A stretch of DNA of 12,344 nt from an uncultured Clostridia bacterium (GTDB taxonomy: Bacteria; Bacillota; Clostridia; Christensenellales; CAG-138): the NCBI GenBank assembly GCA_937913075.1, contig CALEPU010000148.1, positions 1-12,344 of the forward strand, read 5' to 3'. How positions within the stretch are numbered: position 1 is the stretch's first letter; the number at the start of each line of letters is the position of its first letter. The position numbers were made by a program, and so were the translations under genes. Of this stretch, positions 5,367 through 12,292 are shown piece after piece. Below the pieces are notes generated by a model. The model was given only the letters and a program-made list of their open reading frames with translations, was not told the origin of the DNA and made no database searches.

Positions 5367-7418
5367 ATGAACAAAACCAAACTGCTTTCTCTGCTGCTTG
5401 CCGTTCTCATGGCGATAGCAGTGCTGCCCGTCGCCTCCCTCGCGGAGGACTTGGGCTACCGCGCTCATGAGAGCTACATGCTCGGTCTTTGCGACGAGGC
5501 ATGGGCAAAGCTCGAGGCGGTAGAGGCGGAGGCGCTTGCAAACGGCGCGACCCCCGAGGAGGTCACCATGGCGGTATACCGCGCTGCGCTCAACTGCGAC
5601 CTTGTGGACGAGAACTCCATCACCGATCTCGAGGCGCAGAAGTTCTTCTTCCGCGTAAACGGCATGCTGTGCGGCTTTAACTATGTCAGCCGCAGTGCCT
5701 CGAGGAAGGTCAGCCTCGATATCGAGACCGCCGAGACCGTTTCCGAGGTCATTGGCACGAGGAACGGCGCAGCCTCCACCACCGTGCTGCTTATAGGACC
5801 GTACTACGGCTATGACTCCAGCTTTACCAATCAGTACCGTGAGGAGGCGCAGTCCCTCTCCGACTACACCGTGGGTGAGCTCGTCAAGCTGGAGGGTCAT
5901 GCGGCGACCGGCCCCGCCATCGCTGCGGCGATAGTAAACGCGGGCACCGTTATCTACGACAGCCACGGCACCGCCGGCAACAACACCTCTTACCTCTGTC
6001 TTACCACCAATGCCGGCATCACCTCTACCGATACCTCCAATGGCTGGGCCTATAACGGCGGCAGCAGCGACGCGGGCATCGACGGCCGCTACATTCAGAA
6101 CCACATCGAGGGCGAGCTCAAGAACTGCTTCATCTGGATGGCTATCTGCGAGGGCATGAAGAAGAGCGGCAAGGGCACCACCGGCACGGCTCTCCTCGCC
6201 GCAGGCGCGGGCGTGGTCTACGGTTACAGCCAGAGCGTTACCTTCACCGGCGATTATAAATATGAGGCGACCTTCTGGACCGAGATGAAGAACGGCGCTA
6301 CCGTTGAGGAAGCGATCACCGTTATGAAGAACACTTGGGGCGTCCCCGATCCCTACGGTGATGCATATCCCATAGTTATGAGCCCCGACGATCCCTTCCC
6401 CGCAAATCCCGACGCACCGCAGACGGTTCACAGCGATTGGAGGCTCTACCGCGAGAGCGATATGGTCGTCACCGACCCCGTCTCCCTCTCGTTTGAAAGC
6501 ACCGAGGTCGGCATAGCTCCCACCTTCACGAAGAAGCTGATACCCGTTATCGAGCCTCTCGACGCCAACAACTACACCTCCGAGTGGACCTCCTCCGACG
6601 AGTCCATAGTGACCGTCAGCAATAAGGGCGTGCTGACCGGCATTCGCAACGGCATGGCCGACGTAACGCTGACCATCAGCTCCACCGAAAACAGCAACAC
6701 CGTCTACACCTACTCCGCAACCGTACACGTTACCGTATCCAACGCATATCTGCCCGAGGAGGTTATGTACGTACCCACCGATATCATAGTTCCCGGCGAG
6801 ACATACCTTATAGGCTGTGCTCTCGGCGGACGCAACTACGTTATAAGCAACGAGTATTACAGCACCGCCAACAGCCGCAACTTAAAGACCACTTCCGTAC
6901 TGCTTTCCACCGTCGATAACGTGACCTGCATAATCGACGGCGTTACCGCCGCAAACGAGTGGGTGTTCTCCGCGGGGAACGGCGGCTTCATTCAGAACGT
7001 TGAGACCGGCAGTTACCTTGCGGTCGGCGGCAACTATCTCGTCCTTGCCGACGAGGGTACCGACTGGGCATGGGAAGCGACCGATAATTCCGGCACGGGC
7101 GTCCTCTCCAACGACGTAAGCTCGTACTACCATTACCTTGGCATCAACACGAGCGGCAGCTACTTCGGTCTGTTCATGCAGCCGGCGAACATCCAGCTCT
7201 ACCGCAAGCTTTCCCGTGAGGCGGTCGAGCCCATTGCCGGTGACGTCAACGGCGACGGCAACGTCAATGCGAACGATGCGCTCATGCTCATGCGTTATGC
7301 GCTCGGACTTGTCGAGCTTACCCCCGCGCAGCTCGCAGTTGCCGATATTAACGGCGACGACCGAGTCGACGCCAATGACGCGCTCATGCTCATGCGCAAG
7401 TCGCTTGGTCTGATCTGA
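5367..7418 (+). CDS. Secreted clan-CD-like cysteine peptidase with Big-2 domain and C-terminal dockerin
   Basis: This is a 683-residue exported protein. Residues 1-26 form a signal peptide ending ASLA. A helical segment (27-115) precedes a caspase/gingipain-like fold (about 120-350). Two features mark the likely His/Cys dyad of clan CD peptidases: a buried strand then DSHGT (His200), and a buried strand then AICEG (Cys261), with AGAGVVYGYS after it. A bacterial Ig-like (Big-2) domain follows (about 369-458, with WTSSDESIVTVSNKGVLTG). Residues 475-612 are a beta-rich module of unknown type, possibly trefoil-like (TYLIGCALGG, NGGFIQN, TGSYLAVGG). Residues 625-683 are a type I dockerin with two calcium loops, DVNGDGNVNANDA (from Asp626) and DINGDDRVDANDA (from Asp660). 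Dockerins bind cohesins, so this protein probably docks on a surface or secreted scaffold. Protease activity and substrate are inferred, not shown. Confidence 0.85.
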   Translation: MNKTKLLSLLLAVLMAIAVLPVASLAEDLGYRAHESYMLGLCDEAWAKLEAVEAEALANGATPEEVTMAVYRAALNCDLVDENSITDLEAQKFFFRVNGMLCGFNYVSRSASRKVSLDIETAETVSEVIGTRNGAASTTVLLIGPYYGYDSSFTNQYREEAQSLSDYTVGELVKLEGHAATGPAIAAAIVNAGTVIYDSHGTAGNNTSYLCLTTNAGITSTDTSNGWAYNGGSSDAGIDGRYIQNHIEGELKNCFIWMAICEGMKKSGKGTTGTALLAAGAGVVYGYSQSVTFTGDYKYEATFWTEMKNGATVEEAITVMKNTWGVPDPYGDAYPIVMSPDDPFPANPDAPQTVHSDWRLYRESDMVVTDPVSLSFESTEVGIAPTFTKKLIPVIEPLDANNYTSEWTSSDESIVTVSNKGVLTGIRNGMADVTLTISSTENSNTVYTYSATVHVTVSNAYLPEEVMYVPTDIIVPGETYLIGCALGGRNYVISNEYYSTANSRNLKTTSVLLSTVDNVTCIIDGVTAANEWVFSAGNGGFIQNVETGSYLAVGGNYLVLADEGTDWAWEATDNSGTGVLSNDVSSYYHYLGINTSGSYFGLFMQPANIQLYRKLSREAVEPIAGDVNGDGNVNANDALMLMRYALGLVELTPAQLAVADINGDDRVDANDALMLMRKSLGLI

Positions 7419-7440
7419 TAATCGAAATTCATATATGACA

Positions 7441-7466
7441 AAGGACGCCTCGGTCGAGGCGTCCTT
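7441..7466. terminator. Bidirectional terminator between the dockerin gene and tsaD
   Basis: AAGGACGCCTCG and CGAGGCGTCCTT are a perfect 12-bp inverted repeat separated by GT. ATTATAAAG follows on the + strand and TTTGTCATAT on the - strand. It sits between convergent stop codons at 7418 and 7478 and probably ends both transcripts. Confidence 0.8.
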
Positions 7467-7477
7467 ATTATAAAGTG

Positions 7478-8548
7478 TTACATCTGCAAAAACGAAGCTG
7501 CCGATGGGTCAAGGTCGAGTGTTGAGAGGCGCCCTGCCATAAGCTCATAATGACCCTGGCAGGCTATCATGGCGGCGTTGTCGGTGCAGTATTTCATATC
7601 GGGGCGGCAGAAGGAAAGCCCCGATTTTTTGCAGGCATTTTCAAGCTTTTCGCGCAGGCAGGTGTTTGCCGAGACTCCGCCGGCGAGGGCAAGCGTTTTG
7701 CAGCCGTACTCCTTCGCGGCTCTTACGGATTTATTGGTGAGGGCGTCGGTGACCGCTCTCTGGAATGAGGCGGCAAGATCGGCTTTATTTATCTGCTCGC
7801 CTTTCTGCTCAGCGTTGTGCAGTATGTTGACGAAGGCTGTCTTGATACCGGAAAATGAGAAATCGAAGCTTTCGCCCTCGTTGAAAGCGGTATGCAGGCG
7901 GAATGCTTCCGGATCGCCGGACTTTGCGAGCTTTTCCAGCTCGGGTCCGCCGGGGTAGGGCAGCCCCAATGCCCTGGCTACCTTATCAAAGGCTTCGCCC
8001 GCTGCGTCGTCTCGCGTCCGCCCTATGAGGGTAAAATCGGTGTAGCCGTCCACTCTTACTATATGGCTGTGTCCGCCGGAGGCGACTATGCACATGAACG
8101 GGGGTTCAAGCTCGGGATAGGTGAGGTAATTTGCCGCGATATGCCCTGTGATATGATCGACTCCGATAAGCGGCAGACCGGAGGCAAAGGCGAGCCCCTT
8201 GGCGTATGAAACGCCAACCAGCAGAGCGCCTATGAGCCCGGGGCGATAGGTGACGGCGATGGCAGAGATATCCGAAAGCGTTGCGCCGGCGTTGGCAAGC
8301 GCCTCGCGCACAACGGCGCCAATACGCTCGGTATGGCTCCTCGATGCGATCTCCGGAACGACGCCGCCGTAAAGACGGTGTACGGGTATCTGCGTGTGAA
8401 CGGCAGTGCCCAGCACATCCCTGCCGCAGCGAACGACAGCGGCGGCGGTCTCGTCGCAGCTCGATTCGATCCCGAGTATCAGCGGCGAGGAGGAAAGCCT
8501 GTATTCTTCTGCCTTTTTAAAAGCGTTTTCACTGTACGGGACGGGCAT
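7478..8548 (-). CDS. tsaD: tRNA N6-threonylcarbamoyladenosine (t6A) transferase TsaD
   Basis: This 356-residue protein matches TsaD (formerly Gcp/YgjD), which works with TsaB and TsaE to put threonylcarbamoyl on A37 of ANN-decoding tRNAs. Diagnostic motifs are GIESSCDETAAAVV (26-39), GGVVPEIASRSH (61-72), the metal-binding DHITGH with His132 and His136, SGGHSH (157-162), the nucleotide-binding DDAAGEAFDKVARALGLPYP (180-199), GGVSAN, and CTDNAAMIA with metal ligand Asp323. Length is slightly above the usual 335-345 because of an N-terminal tail of about 20 residues. ATG 8548 is chosen over an upstream in-frame ATG (8671) because GTGAGG lies just before it and the longer frame would overlap lit. 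The 7-nt gap after lit shows it is the last gene of the operon. The call is secure. Confidence 0.97.
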   Translation of the reverse strand: MPVPYSENAFKKAEEYRLSSSPLILGIESSCDETAAAVVRCGRDVLGTAVHTQIPVHRLYGGVVPEIASRSHTERIGAVVREALANAGATLSDISAIAVTYRPGLIGALLVGVSYAKGLAFASGLPLIGVDHITGHIAANYLTYPELEPPFMCIVASGGHSHIVRVDGYTDFTLIGRTRDDAAGEAFDKVARALGLPYPGGPELEKLAKSGDPEAFRLHTAFNEGESFDFSFSGIKTAFVNILHNAEQKGEQINKADLAASFQRAVTDALTNKSVRAAKEYGCKTLALAGGVSANTCLREKLENACKKSGLSFCRPDMKYCTDNAAMIACQGHYELMAGRLSTLDLDPSAASFLQM

Positions 8549-8555
8549 TTTAACC

Positions 8556-9260
8556 TCACTTGCGCAGACGGTTCTGCTTTTTAATAAGATGCAGATGCAG
8601 TGCGCAGGCAATTCCGACCGCGCCTGTGAGTGCCGCAACATAACCTCCGAGCCTGCCTGTGAAATCTGCAAAGAGCTCAGCGGGGCATATCCTTATCATG
8701 CGGCTCGTTGCGGGGTCAAAGGTAGAGCTTTCAAGGTCGAGGAACACGATATGGAAGGTGACCCAGAAGCCGTCGAAATCGACTGCCACCCAAACGGCGA
8801 GAGCGATTATTATAACGGCCGCGACGCAGAGCGCGATAAGATAAGCCTTTGAGAAGGTGCGGAGCGCATCGTGTTTTTTCAGCATCAGCAGCGCACAGAC
8901 GACGCCTATGGATATAATAAGGCTTATGCCCCCCGTCCACAGTATGGTCTTTGCGAGCCGGCGCACGTCGCGCATATGACTTAGCTCACTCTCGTTAAAG
9001 AAGGAGACCTCAACGCCGTCCTCTTCGATAGTGATATCGAGATCGTCCGCACGTCCTATGGAATAGTACATCATGCGCGAGAGCACGCGCGTTGCATCCT
9101 CGGCGGAAATGCCGGAGAAGCGCTCGATATCGAGCTTATCCGAATACTCGCGATAAAGCCATGCGGTGCGGTTGAAAATTGCGTTCACGCCGACCGTTAC
9201 AAGCCCATAAAGCAGGAGCACGGCGGCAAGCGCGGCTATAATTTTTGTGATGCTTTTCAT
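8556..9260 (-). CDS. lit: Lit-like lipoprotein intramolecular transacylase (DUF1461/TIGR01906)
   Basis: This is a 234-residue protein with four predicted membrane helices (about 7-28, 106-126, 138-160, 205-226). It shows the DUF1461/TIGR01906 signature: FFNESELSHMRDVR (87-100) in the first extracytoplasmic loop, and VTFHIVFLDLESSTFDP (167-183) in the second, followed by an ICPAELF segment. Members studied in Enterococcus, Listeria and Bacillus are Lit, which moves an acyl chain within diacylglyceryl lipoproteins to give the lyso form with an N-acylated Cys. His95 and His170 here match the two essential histidines of that enzyme. The ribosome site AAAGGAG lies about 5 nt before ATG 9260. It sits between the TIM-barrel gene (15-nt gap) and tsaD (7-nt gap), an unexpected place for a lipoprotein enzyme. 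Activity is inferred from family membership; some DUF1461 proteins may differ. Confidence 0.8.
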   Translation of the reverse strand: MKSITKIIAALAAVLLLYGLVTVGVNAIFNRTAWLYREYSDKLDIERFSGISAEDATRVLSRMMYYSIGRADDLDITIEEDGVEVSFFNESELSHMRDVRRLAKTILWTGGISLIISIGVVCALLMLKKHDALRTFSKAYLIALCVAAVIIIALAVWVAVDFDGFWVTFHIVFLDLESSTFDPATSRMIRICPAELFADFTGRLGGYVAALTGAVGIACALHLHLIKKQNRLRK

Positions 9261-9275
9261 ATAGCTCCTTTCGGG

Positions 9276-10100
9276 CTAAAAGCTGCCGTTTACAAGCTTC
9301 TGCTGTGCGGCAAACGCCCTTGCCAAATACTCCTCGGCGGAATAGCCGGAGTATGGATCGTCCTCGGGCAGGCTTTTGCCGAATTGATCCGTTAGCGGAT
9401 GCTCCACCTCGAGCGACCATGCGCCTTTATATGAGGAGGCAATGAGCTCTTCGCGCACGCGCCTCCAATCCTCGCAGCCGTCAAAGGGGATAAGATGCTC
9501 GTCATTTTTGCCATGATTGTCGTGCAAATGAACCGCCATTATCCTATCGGCGAAATCAGCGCAGACTCGCCGATCGGGGCAGTGGCAAAGGTTGTGACCG
9601 GAGTCAAAGCAGACGCCGACGCGCGGAGAGCGCACAAGCCCCATGAGCTCATAAAGCCTCGGAACTGCCTTTAAATTTTCAAAAGCGAGGTTTACGTTCA
9701 CCCGCTCAGCTATGTCGACGAGCCGCATAAACCTCGAAAGACCGAGGTCGGAAAAAGCGGGGGGTTCGGCAGTGCGCGTAGGATGCACGACGAGGGTCGG
9801 CACGCCGTAGGTCGCGGCGGAGGCTATGAGCCCGCAAAGCTCGTTGCAGTAATGCTCGCCTTCTTCGCCCTCTTCCCAGAGGGAATTTACATGCTTGTAA
9901 TGCAGATGCGCGTTTTCTACGGCGAGCCCATGACGCGCTGCTGCTTCGACCTTGCGGGGGATCGGGGGCTCATAAGCCGATTGTACAGCCCACCAAAGGA
10001 GCACGGCCTTAAAGCCCGCGTCTTTTATAAGCCGCAGCCTGTCGTCAAGCTCCAATGGGTAACCGAACCAGCCGGCTATCGCCGGAGTGTAATTCAACAT
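9276..10100 (-). CDS. Xylose isomerase-like TIM-barrel protein (AP endonuclease 2 family)
   Basis: This is a 274-residue cytoplasmic protein of the AP_endonuc_2 / sugar phosphate isomerase-epimerase superfamily (PF01261). Metal-ligand motifs occur in the right order: AHLHY (His66, His68), VVHPT (His106), LAFENL (Glu141), CFDSGH (Asp166, His169), VHLHDNHG (His191, His193) and SLEVEH (Glu231). Relatives include sugar isomerases and epimerases, inosose dehydratases and endonuclease IV; the substrate is not evident, and no sugar-catabolic genes adjoin it. The start ATG 10100 lies 9 nt after the stop of the upstream gene, with only a weak AAGAG site, so translational coupling is likely. It is the third gene of the mrp-tsaD operon. 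It is rich in His and Cys around the metal site, including HNLCHC (169-174). Confidence 0.88.
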   Translation of the reverse strand: MLNYTPAIAGWFGYPLELDDRLRLIKDAGFKAVLLWWAVQSAYEPPIPRKVEAAARHGLAVENAHLHYKHVNSLWEEGEEGEHYCNELCGLIASAATYGVPTLVVHPTRTAEPPAFSDLGLSRFMRLVDIAERVNVNLAFENLKAVPRLYELMGLVRSPRVGVCFDSGHNLCHCPDRRVCADFADRIMAVHLHDNHGKNDEHLIPFDGCEDWRRVREELIASSYKGAWSLEVEHPLTDQFGKSLPEDDPYSGYSAEEYLARAFAAQQKLVNGSF

Positions 10101-10109
10101 AATAAACTC

Positions 10110-10568
10110 TTATTGAAGCCGTTCCTCCAACAGCTTAACGGCGTAAGCGACGAACGCGGAGCAGGCGCGGCAGTTGCCGTGGCATTCCACAATGGGATGC
10201 GGCTCCAGCTTGAACCTTGGCGCGACCTTGCAGGAGAGTACGCCGCAGGTGGTGGTGCCGAACTCAGCCATAAAATCATCTATAAGCTCCCGCCCTTCTA
10301 CATAAAGCCGCAGCTTGTGAGCGGTATCGGTCAAGTCGTCATAACCCTTCATCAGCCCCAGCGCCATGAGCATGCCGGTAACGGCGCCGCAGGTCTCCTT
10401 TGTGCCGCACATCCCGCCGCCAAAGGCGGAGGATATGCGCAGGAGCTGAGCCTCGTCGATGTCAAGCTTGTCCGCAAAGGCGCAGAGGGTAGCCTGCGCA
10501 CAGTTGTAACCGGAGTTGAAAAGCACGACCGCGCGGTCGGTGCGCTCCGTCCTTATATTATCAGCCAT
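10110..10568 (-). CDS. C_GCAxxG_C_C family cysteine-rich protein
   Basis: This is a 152-residue protein of the C_GCAxxG_C_C family (PF09719), a group often called redox-active but without a settled function. It shows the family features FNSGYNCAQATL (17-28), SSAFGGGMCGTKETCGAVTG (46-65) and a C-terminal cluster. Nine cysteines are present, at 23, 29, 54, 60, 108, 113, 129, 133 and 136, consistent with metal or Fe-S binding. ATG 10568 overlaps the end of the mrp gene by 8 nt (ATGGCTGA contains both start and stop), with GAGGAAG upstream inside mrp, so the two are translationally coupled. An upstream in-frame start (10625) is rejected because it would lie inside mrp and adds a tail that looks out of frame. 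Partnership with Mrp in Fe-S metabolism is inference from this coupling. Confidence 0.88.
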   Translation of the reverse strand: MADNIRTERTDRAVVLFNSGYNCAQATLCAFADKLDIDEAQLLRISSAFGGGMCGTKETCGAVTGMLMALGLMKGYDDLTDTAHKLRLYVEGRELIDDFMAEFGTTTCGVLSCKVAPRFKLEPHPIVECHGNCRACSAFVAYAVKLLEERLQ

Positions 10569-11397
10569 TCTTGACTTCCTCGCCGCAGAGCATCTTTGCG
10601 ATGCCGTCGAGCCAGTTGCCCTCAAAAAGCTCTATAAGCCCCGCGTCACAGGCGGCGGCGAGCTTGGGGTTTATGGGCAGCTTGGCGATGTTCAGAATGC
10701 CGTATTCCTTTGCGATATCCTCAACGTGGCTTTCGCCGTAAATCTTGTGCTGCTTGTGGCAGTCGGGGCACTCGAAATAGCTCATGTTCTCAACTATGCC
10801 GAGCACGGGAATGTTCATCATGCCCGCCATGCGCACCGCCTTACCGACTATCATTGATACAAGCTCCTGCGGGCTGGTGACGACTATTATGCCGTCAACG
10901 GGCAGGGACTGGAAGACTGTGAGGGGTACGTCGCCGGTTCCCGGAGGCATATCGACGAACATAAAGTCAACGTCCTTCCAAATTACTTCGGTCCAGAACT
11001 GCTTAACGGTGCCCGCTATCACGGGACCGCGCCAGACGACGGGGTCGGCGGGGTTTTCAAGCAGAAGGTTAATACTCATTACGTCGATGCCGGTCTTGGT
11101 CTTGACGGGGTATACGCCAAAGCCGTCCGATTCGGCGCCCACGTTCTCAACGCCGAAAAGGCGGGGGATGGATGGGCCGGTGATATCGGCGTCAAGCACT
11201 GCGGCATGGAAGCCCGCGCGCTGCATGATGGCGGCGAGAAGGGAAGTAACCAAGCTCTTGCCGACGCCGCCCTTACCGCTTACGACGGCAATGACCTTTT
11301 TGACGGATGAAAGCTCGTGCGGCGCCTCCAAAAAACTCGTTCTTTCGGAGCAGCTTTCGCCGCAGGTGCTGCAATCGTGAGTGCAGTTTTCGCTCAT
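10561..11397 (-). CDS. mrp: Mrp/NBP35-type Fe-S cluster carrier ATPase
   Basis: This is a 278-residue P-loop NTPase of the Mrp/NBP35/ApbC family, which binds and transfers [4Fe-4S] clusters as a dimer. The deviant Walker A reads GKGGVGKS (41-48). It is followed by LDADITGPSIPRLFG (68-82), the switch region VDMPPGTGDVPLT (148-160) and VENMSYFECPDC (202-213), in which Cys210 and Cys213 form the bridging cluster CxxC. The N-terminus carries another cluster, CTHDCSTCGESC (Cys5, 9, 12, 16), comparable with the N-terminal Fe-S site of NBP35-like members. The N-terminal DUF59 domain of longer Mrp proteins is absent. AAAGGAG lies 8 nt before ATG 11397, and a near-perfect promoter is about 45 nt upstream. 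It is the first gene of the five-gene operon and overlaps the next by 8 nt. Confidence 0.95.
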   Translation of the reverse strand: MSENCTHDCSTCGESCSERTSFLEAPHELSSVKKVIAVVSGKGGVGKSLVTSLLAAIMQRAGFHAAVLDADITGPSIPRLFGVENVGAESDGFGVYPVKTKTGIDVMSINLLLENPADPVVWRGPVIAGTVKQFWTEVIWKDVDFMFVDMPPGTGDVPLTVFQSLPVDGIIVVTSPQELVSMIVGKAVRMAGMMNIPVLGIVENMSYFECPDCHKQHKIYGESHVEDIAKEYGILNIAKLPINPKLAAACDAGLIELFEGNWLDGIAKMLCGEEVKNG

Positions 11398-11439
11398 AAA
11401 CGATACTCCTTTGCCTGATGTTAATTCATACGCAATTCA

Positions 11440-11467
11440 ATTATATCCTTATTGATAATTATGTCAA
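11440..11467 (-). promoter_or_regulatory. Promoter of the mrp-tsaD operon
   Basis: On the - strand, TTGACA (11462-11467) and TATAAT (11440-11445) are both perfect consensus hexamers with a 16-nt spacer. The spacer and -10 box include AATTAT/ATAATT, an imperfect inverted repeat that could be an operator (speculative). The leader to the ATG at 11397 is about 35 nt. Confidence 0.85.
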
Positions 11468-11521
11468 GCGCTGATGACCGTCATACCCGTCAGGCGTCAC
11501 GATCTCATCCGCTCGGCCATA

Positions 11522-11550
11522 TTGACAAAATATTGCGTCGGTTGTAGAAT
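11522..11550 (+). promoter_or_regulatory. Promoter of the zinc-ribbon membrane protein gene
   Basis: TTGACA (11522-11527) and TAGAAT (11545-11550) are spaced by 17 nt. GGAGGT (11568-11573) follows, 7 nt before ATG 11581. It is divergent from the mrp promoter, with 54 nt between the two -35 boxes. Confidence 0.8.
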
Positions 11551-11580
11551 TAAATAAATACTTATTCGGAGGTATTTTTT

Positions 11581-11931
11581 ATGAGTTATTGCGAACATTG
11601 CGGTCAGCAGATCGACGACAGCGTTCAGTTCTGCCCCAACTGCGGCGCGCAGAATACGAGCTGCTATTCCAACATTCAGCAGCCCGTCTATGATGCGTCT
11701 GTGGCGCCCAACGGCGTAAACGCCATGGCTATCGTCGGCATGGCCCTTGCCGGCACCGGCATTCCCGGCATCATACTTAGCTCTATCGGCAGGAAGCGTG
11801 CTGCCTCCGGTCAGTATCGTTATCCCCTTGGTCCGCTTGCGACCGCCGGTCTTGTGGTCAGCATCATAATGACTGTCATTTGGTTTCTCTACATCATCAT
11901 CTTCGCCCTTGCCGTTAGTAACGGCGTTTAA
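11581..11931 (+). CDS. Zinc-ribbon protein with C-terminal DUF4190-like membrane domain
   Basis: This is a 116-residue protein. Residues 4-22 form a zinc ribbon with paired Cys knuckles, CEHC (Cys4, Cys7) and CPNC (Cys18, Cys21). A short polar linker (22-45) leads to a two-helix membrane region: AMAIVGMALAGTGIPGIILS (48-67), a basic loop with GRKRAASG, then GPLATAGLVVSIIMTVIW and a long hydrophobic stretch (about 84-111). The loop pattern of helix, IGRKRA and helix matches the DUF4190 family found in many Gram-positive membrane proteins. Function is unknown; the ribbon probably sits in the cytoplasm. It is a single-gene unit with its own promoter and a likely terminator at 11984-12025. There is no sign of truncation. 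Confidence 0.85.
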   Translation: MSYCEHCGQQIDDSVQFCPNCGAQNTSCYSNIQQPVYDASVAPNGVNAMAIVGMALAGTGIPGIILSSIGRKRAASGQYRYPLGPLATAGLVVSIIMTVIWFLYIIIFALAVSNGV

Positions 11932-11983
11932 GGCGAATTAACCGTTTATTCTGATATTGGTGCCGAACGAAAAGAGAAAGAAT

Positions 11984-12025
11984 CGGCGGTTTGAGCATGT
12001 ATGGCAAATGGACCGGCGTTTTTTT
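11984..12025 (+). terminator. Likely Rho-independent terminator of the zinc-ribbon gene
   Basis: CGGCGGT (11984-11990) pairs with ACCGGCG (12012-12018) with one mismatch. Inner pairing of TTTG with CAAA closes the loop. A run of seven T follows (12019-12025). It is about 50 nt after the stop codon. Confidence 0.6.
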
Positions 12026-12070
12026 CTCGTACCGATTGCAGCCATGATAAACTGCCTGCGGAAAAGTCGA

Positions 12071-12102
12071 CGCTCGGAGCGTAAGTCAGAACGCTCCGAG
12101 CG
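12071..12102. terminator. Perfect 12-bp hairpin, possible - strand terminator
   Basis: CGCTCGGAGCGT (12071-12082) and ACGCTCCGAGCG (12091-12102) are perfectly complementary, with loop AAGTCAGA. On the - strand TCGACTTTTCC follows, a weak T-tract; on the + strand there is none. It could end a transcript reading leftward from the short frame at 12139-12252, or be another structural repeat. Confidence 0.4.
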
Positions 12103-12138
12103 CGGTATAGTGCATGGGCAGCAAGGATAATAAACCCG

Positions 12139-12252
12139 TCAGCGTCCCGTGTCCGTAAGGGTCTCGTCAACGAGCTTTCCTATATCTATCACCATCTCCC
12201 CATCCTCTATGTAAACGCTGTATTTGATACGAGTGAAATCCCCAATAAACAA
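12139..12252 (-). pseudogene. Possible gene remnant or very small ORF
   Basis: A 37-codon frame from TTG 12252 to TGA 12139 encodes a protein-like sequence containing RIKYSVYIEDGEMVIDIG and KLVDETLTD. A stop codon lies just upstream in frame, inside the terminator hairpin, and there is no ribosome site for the TTG. An internal ATG gives only 18 codons. The amino acid pattern resembles the C-terminal end of a folded protein, so a decayed gene is possible, but chance cannot be excluded. No family was recognised. Confidence 0.25.
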
Positions 12253-12290
12253 GGGCTTTCAGCGGTTTTGCGCCGCAGGAAGCCCTCTTT
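12252..12290 (-). terminator. Rho-independent terminator of the gene at the right edge
   Basis: On the - strand, AGGGCTT pairs with AAGCCCT and GCGG with CCGC around a short loop, followed by TGTTTATT. On the + strand the same hairpin is followed by CTTTTTTT, so it may work in both directions. It starts 2 nt after the stop codon at 12293-12295. Confidence 0.7.
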
Positions 12291-12292
12291 TT

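Larger units (their letters stand above)
11932..12292. other. 361-nt tail region without a convincing gene
   Basis: It contains the likely terminator of the zinc-ribbon gene, a perfect 12-bp hairpin (12071-12102), a short protein-like open frame (12139-12252, - strand) and the terminator of the gene at the right edge. A 74-codon - strand frame at 11946-12170 has no ribosome site or family features and runs through two hairpins, so it is not called. Confidence 0.55.

Noticed and set aside
5343..6728. 461-codon open frame on the - strand opposite the dockerin peptidase
   Set aside because: It is Gly/Val/Ala-rich with no domain, arises from the GC-rich third positions of the well-supported + strand gene, and has no ribosome site.
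7240..7410. Direct repeat of GCGCTCATGCTCATGCG in the 3' end of the dockerin gene
   Set aside because: It is the normal internal duplication of the two dockerin calcium-binding segments, not an independent repeat element.
9783..10574. 263-codon + strand frame opposite the TIM-barrel and C_GCAxxG_C_C genes
   Set aside because: It spans the junction of two well-recognised - strand genes and shows no recognisable features.
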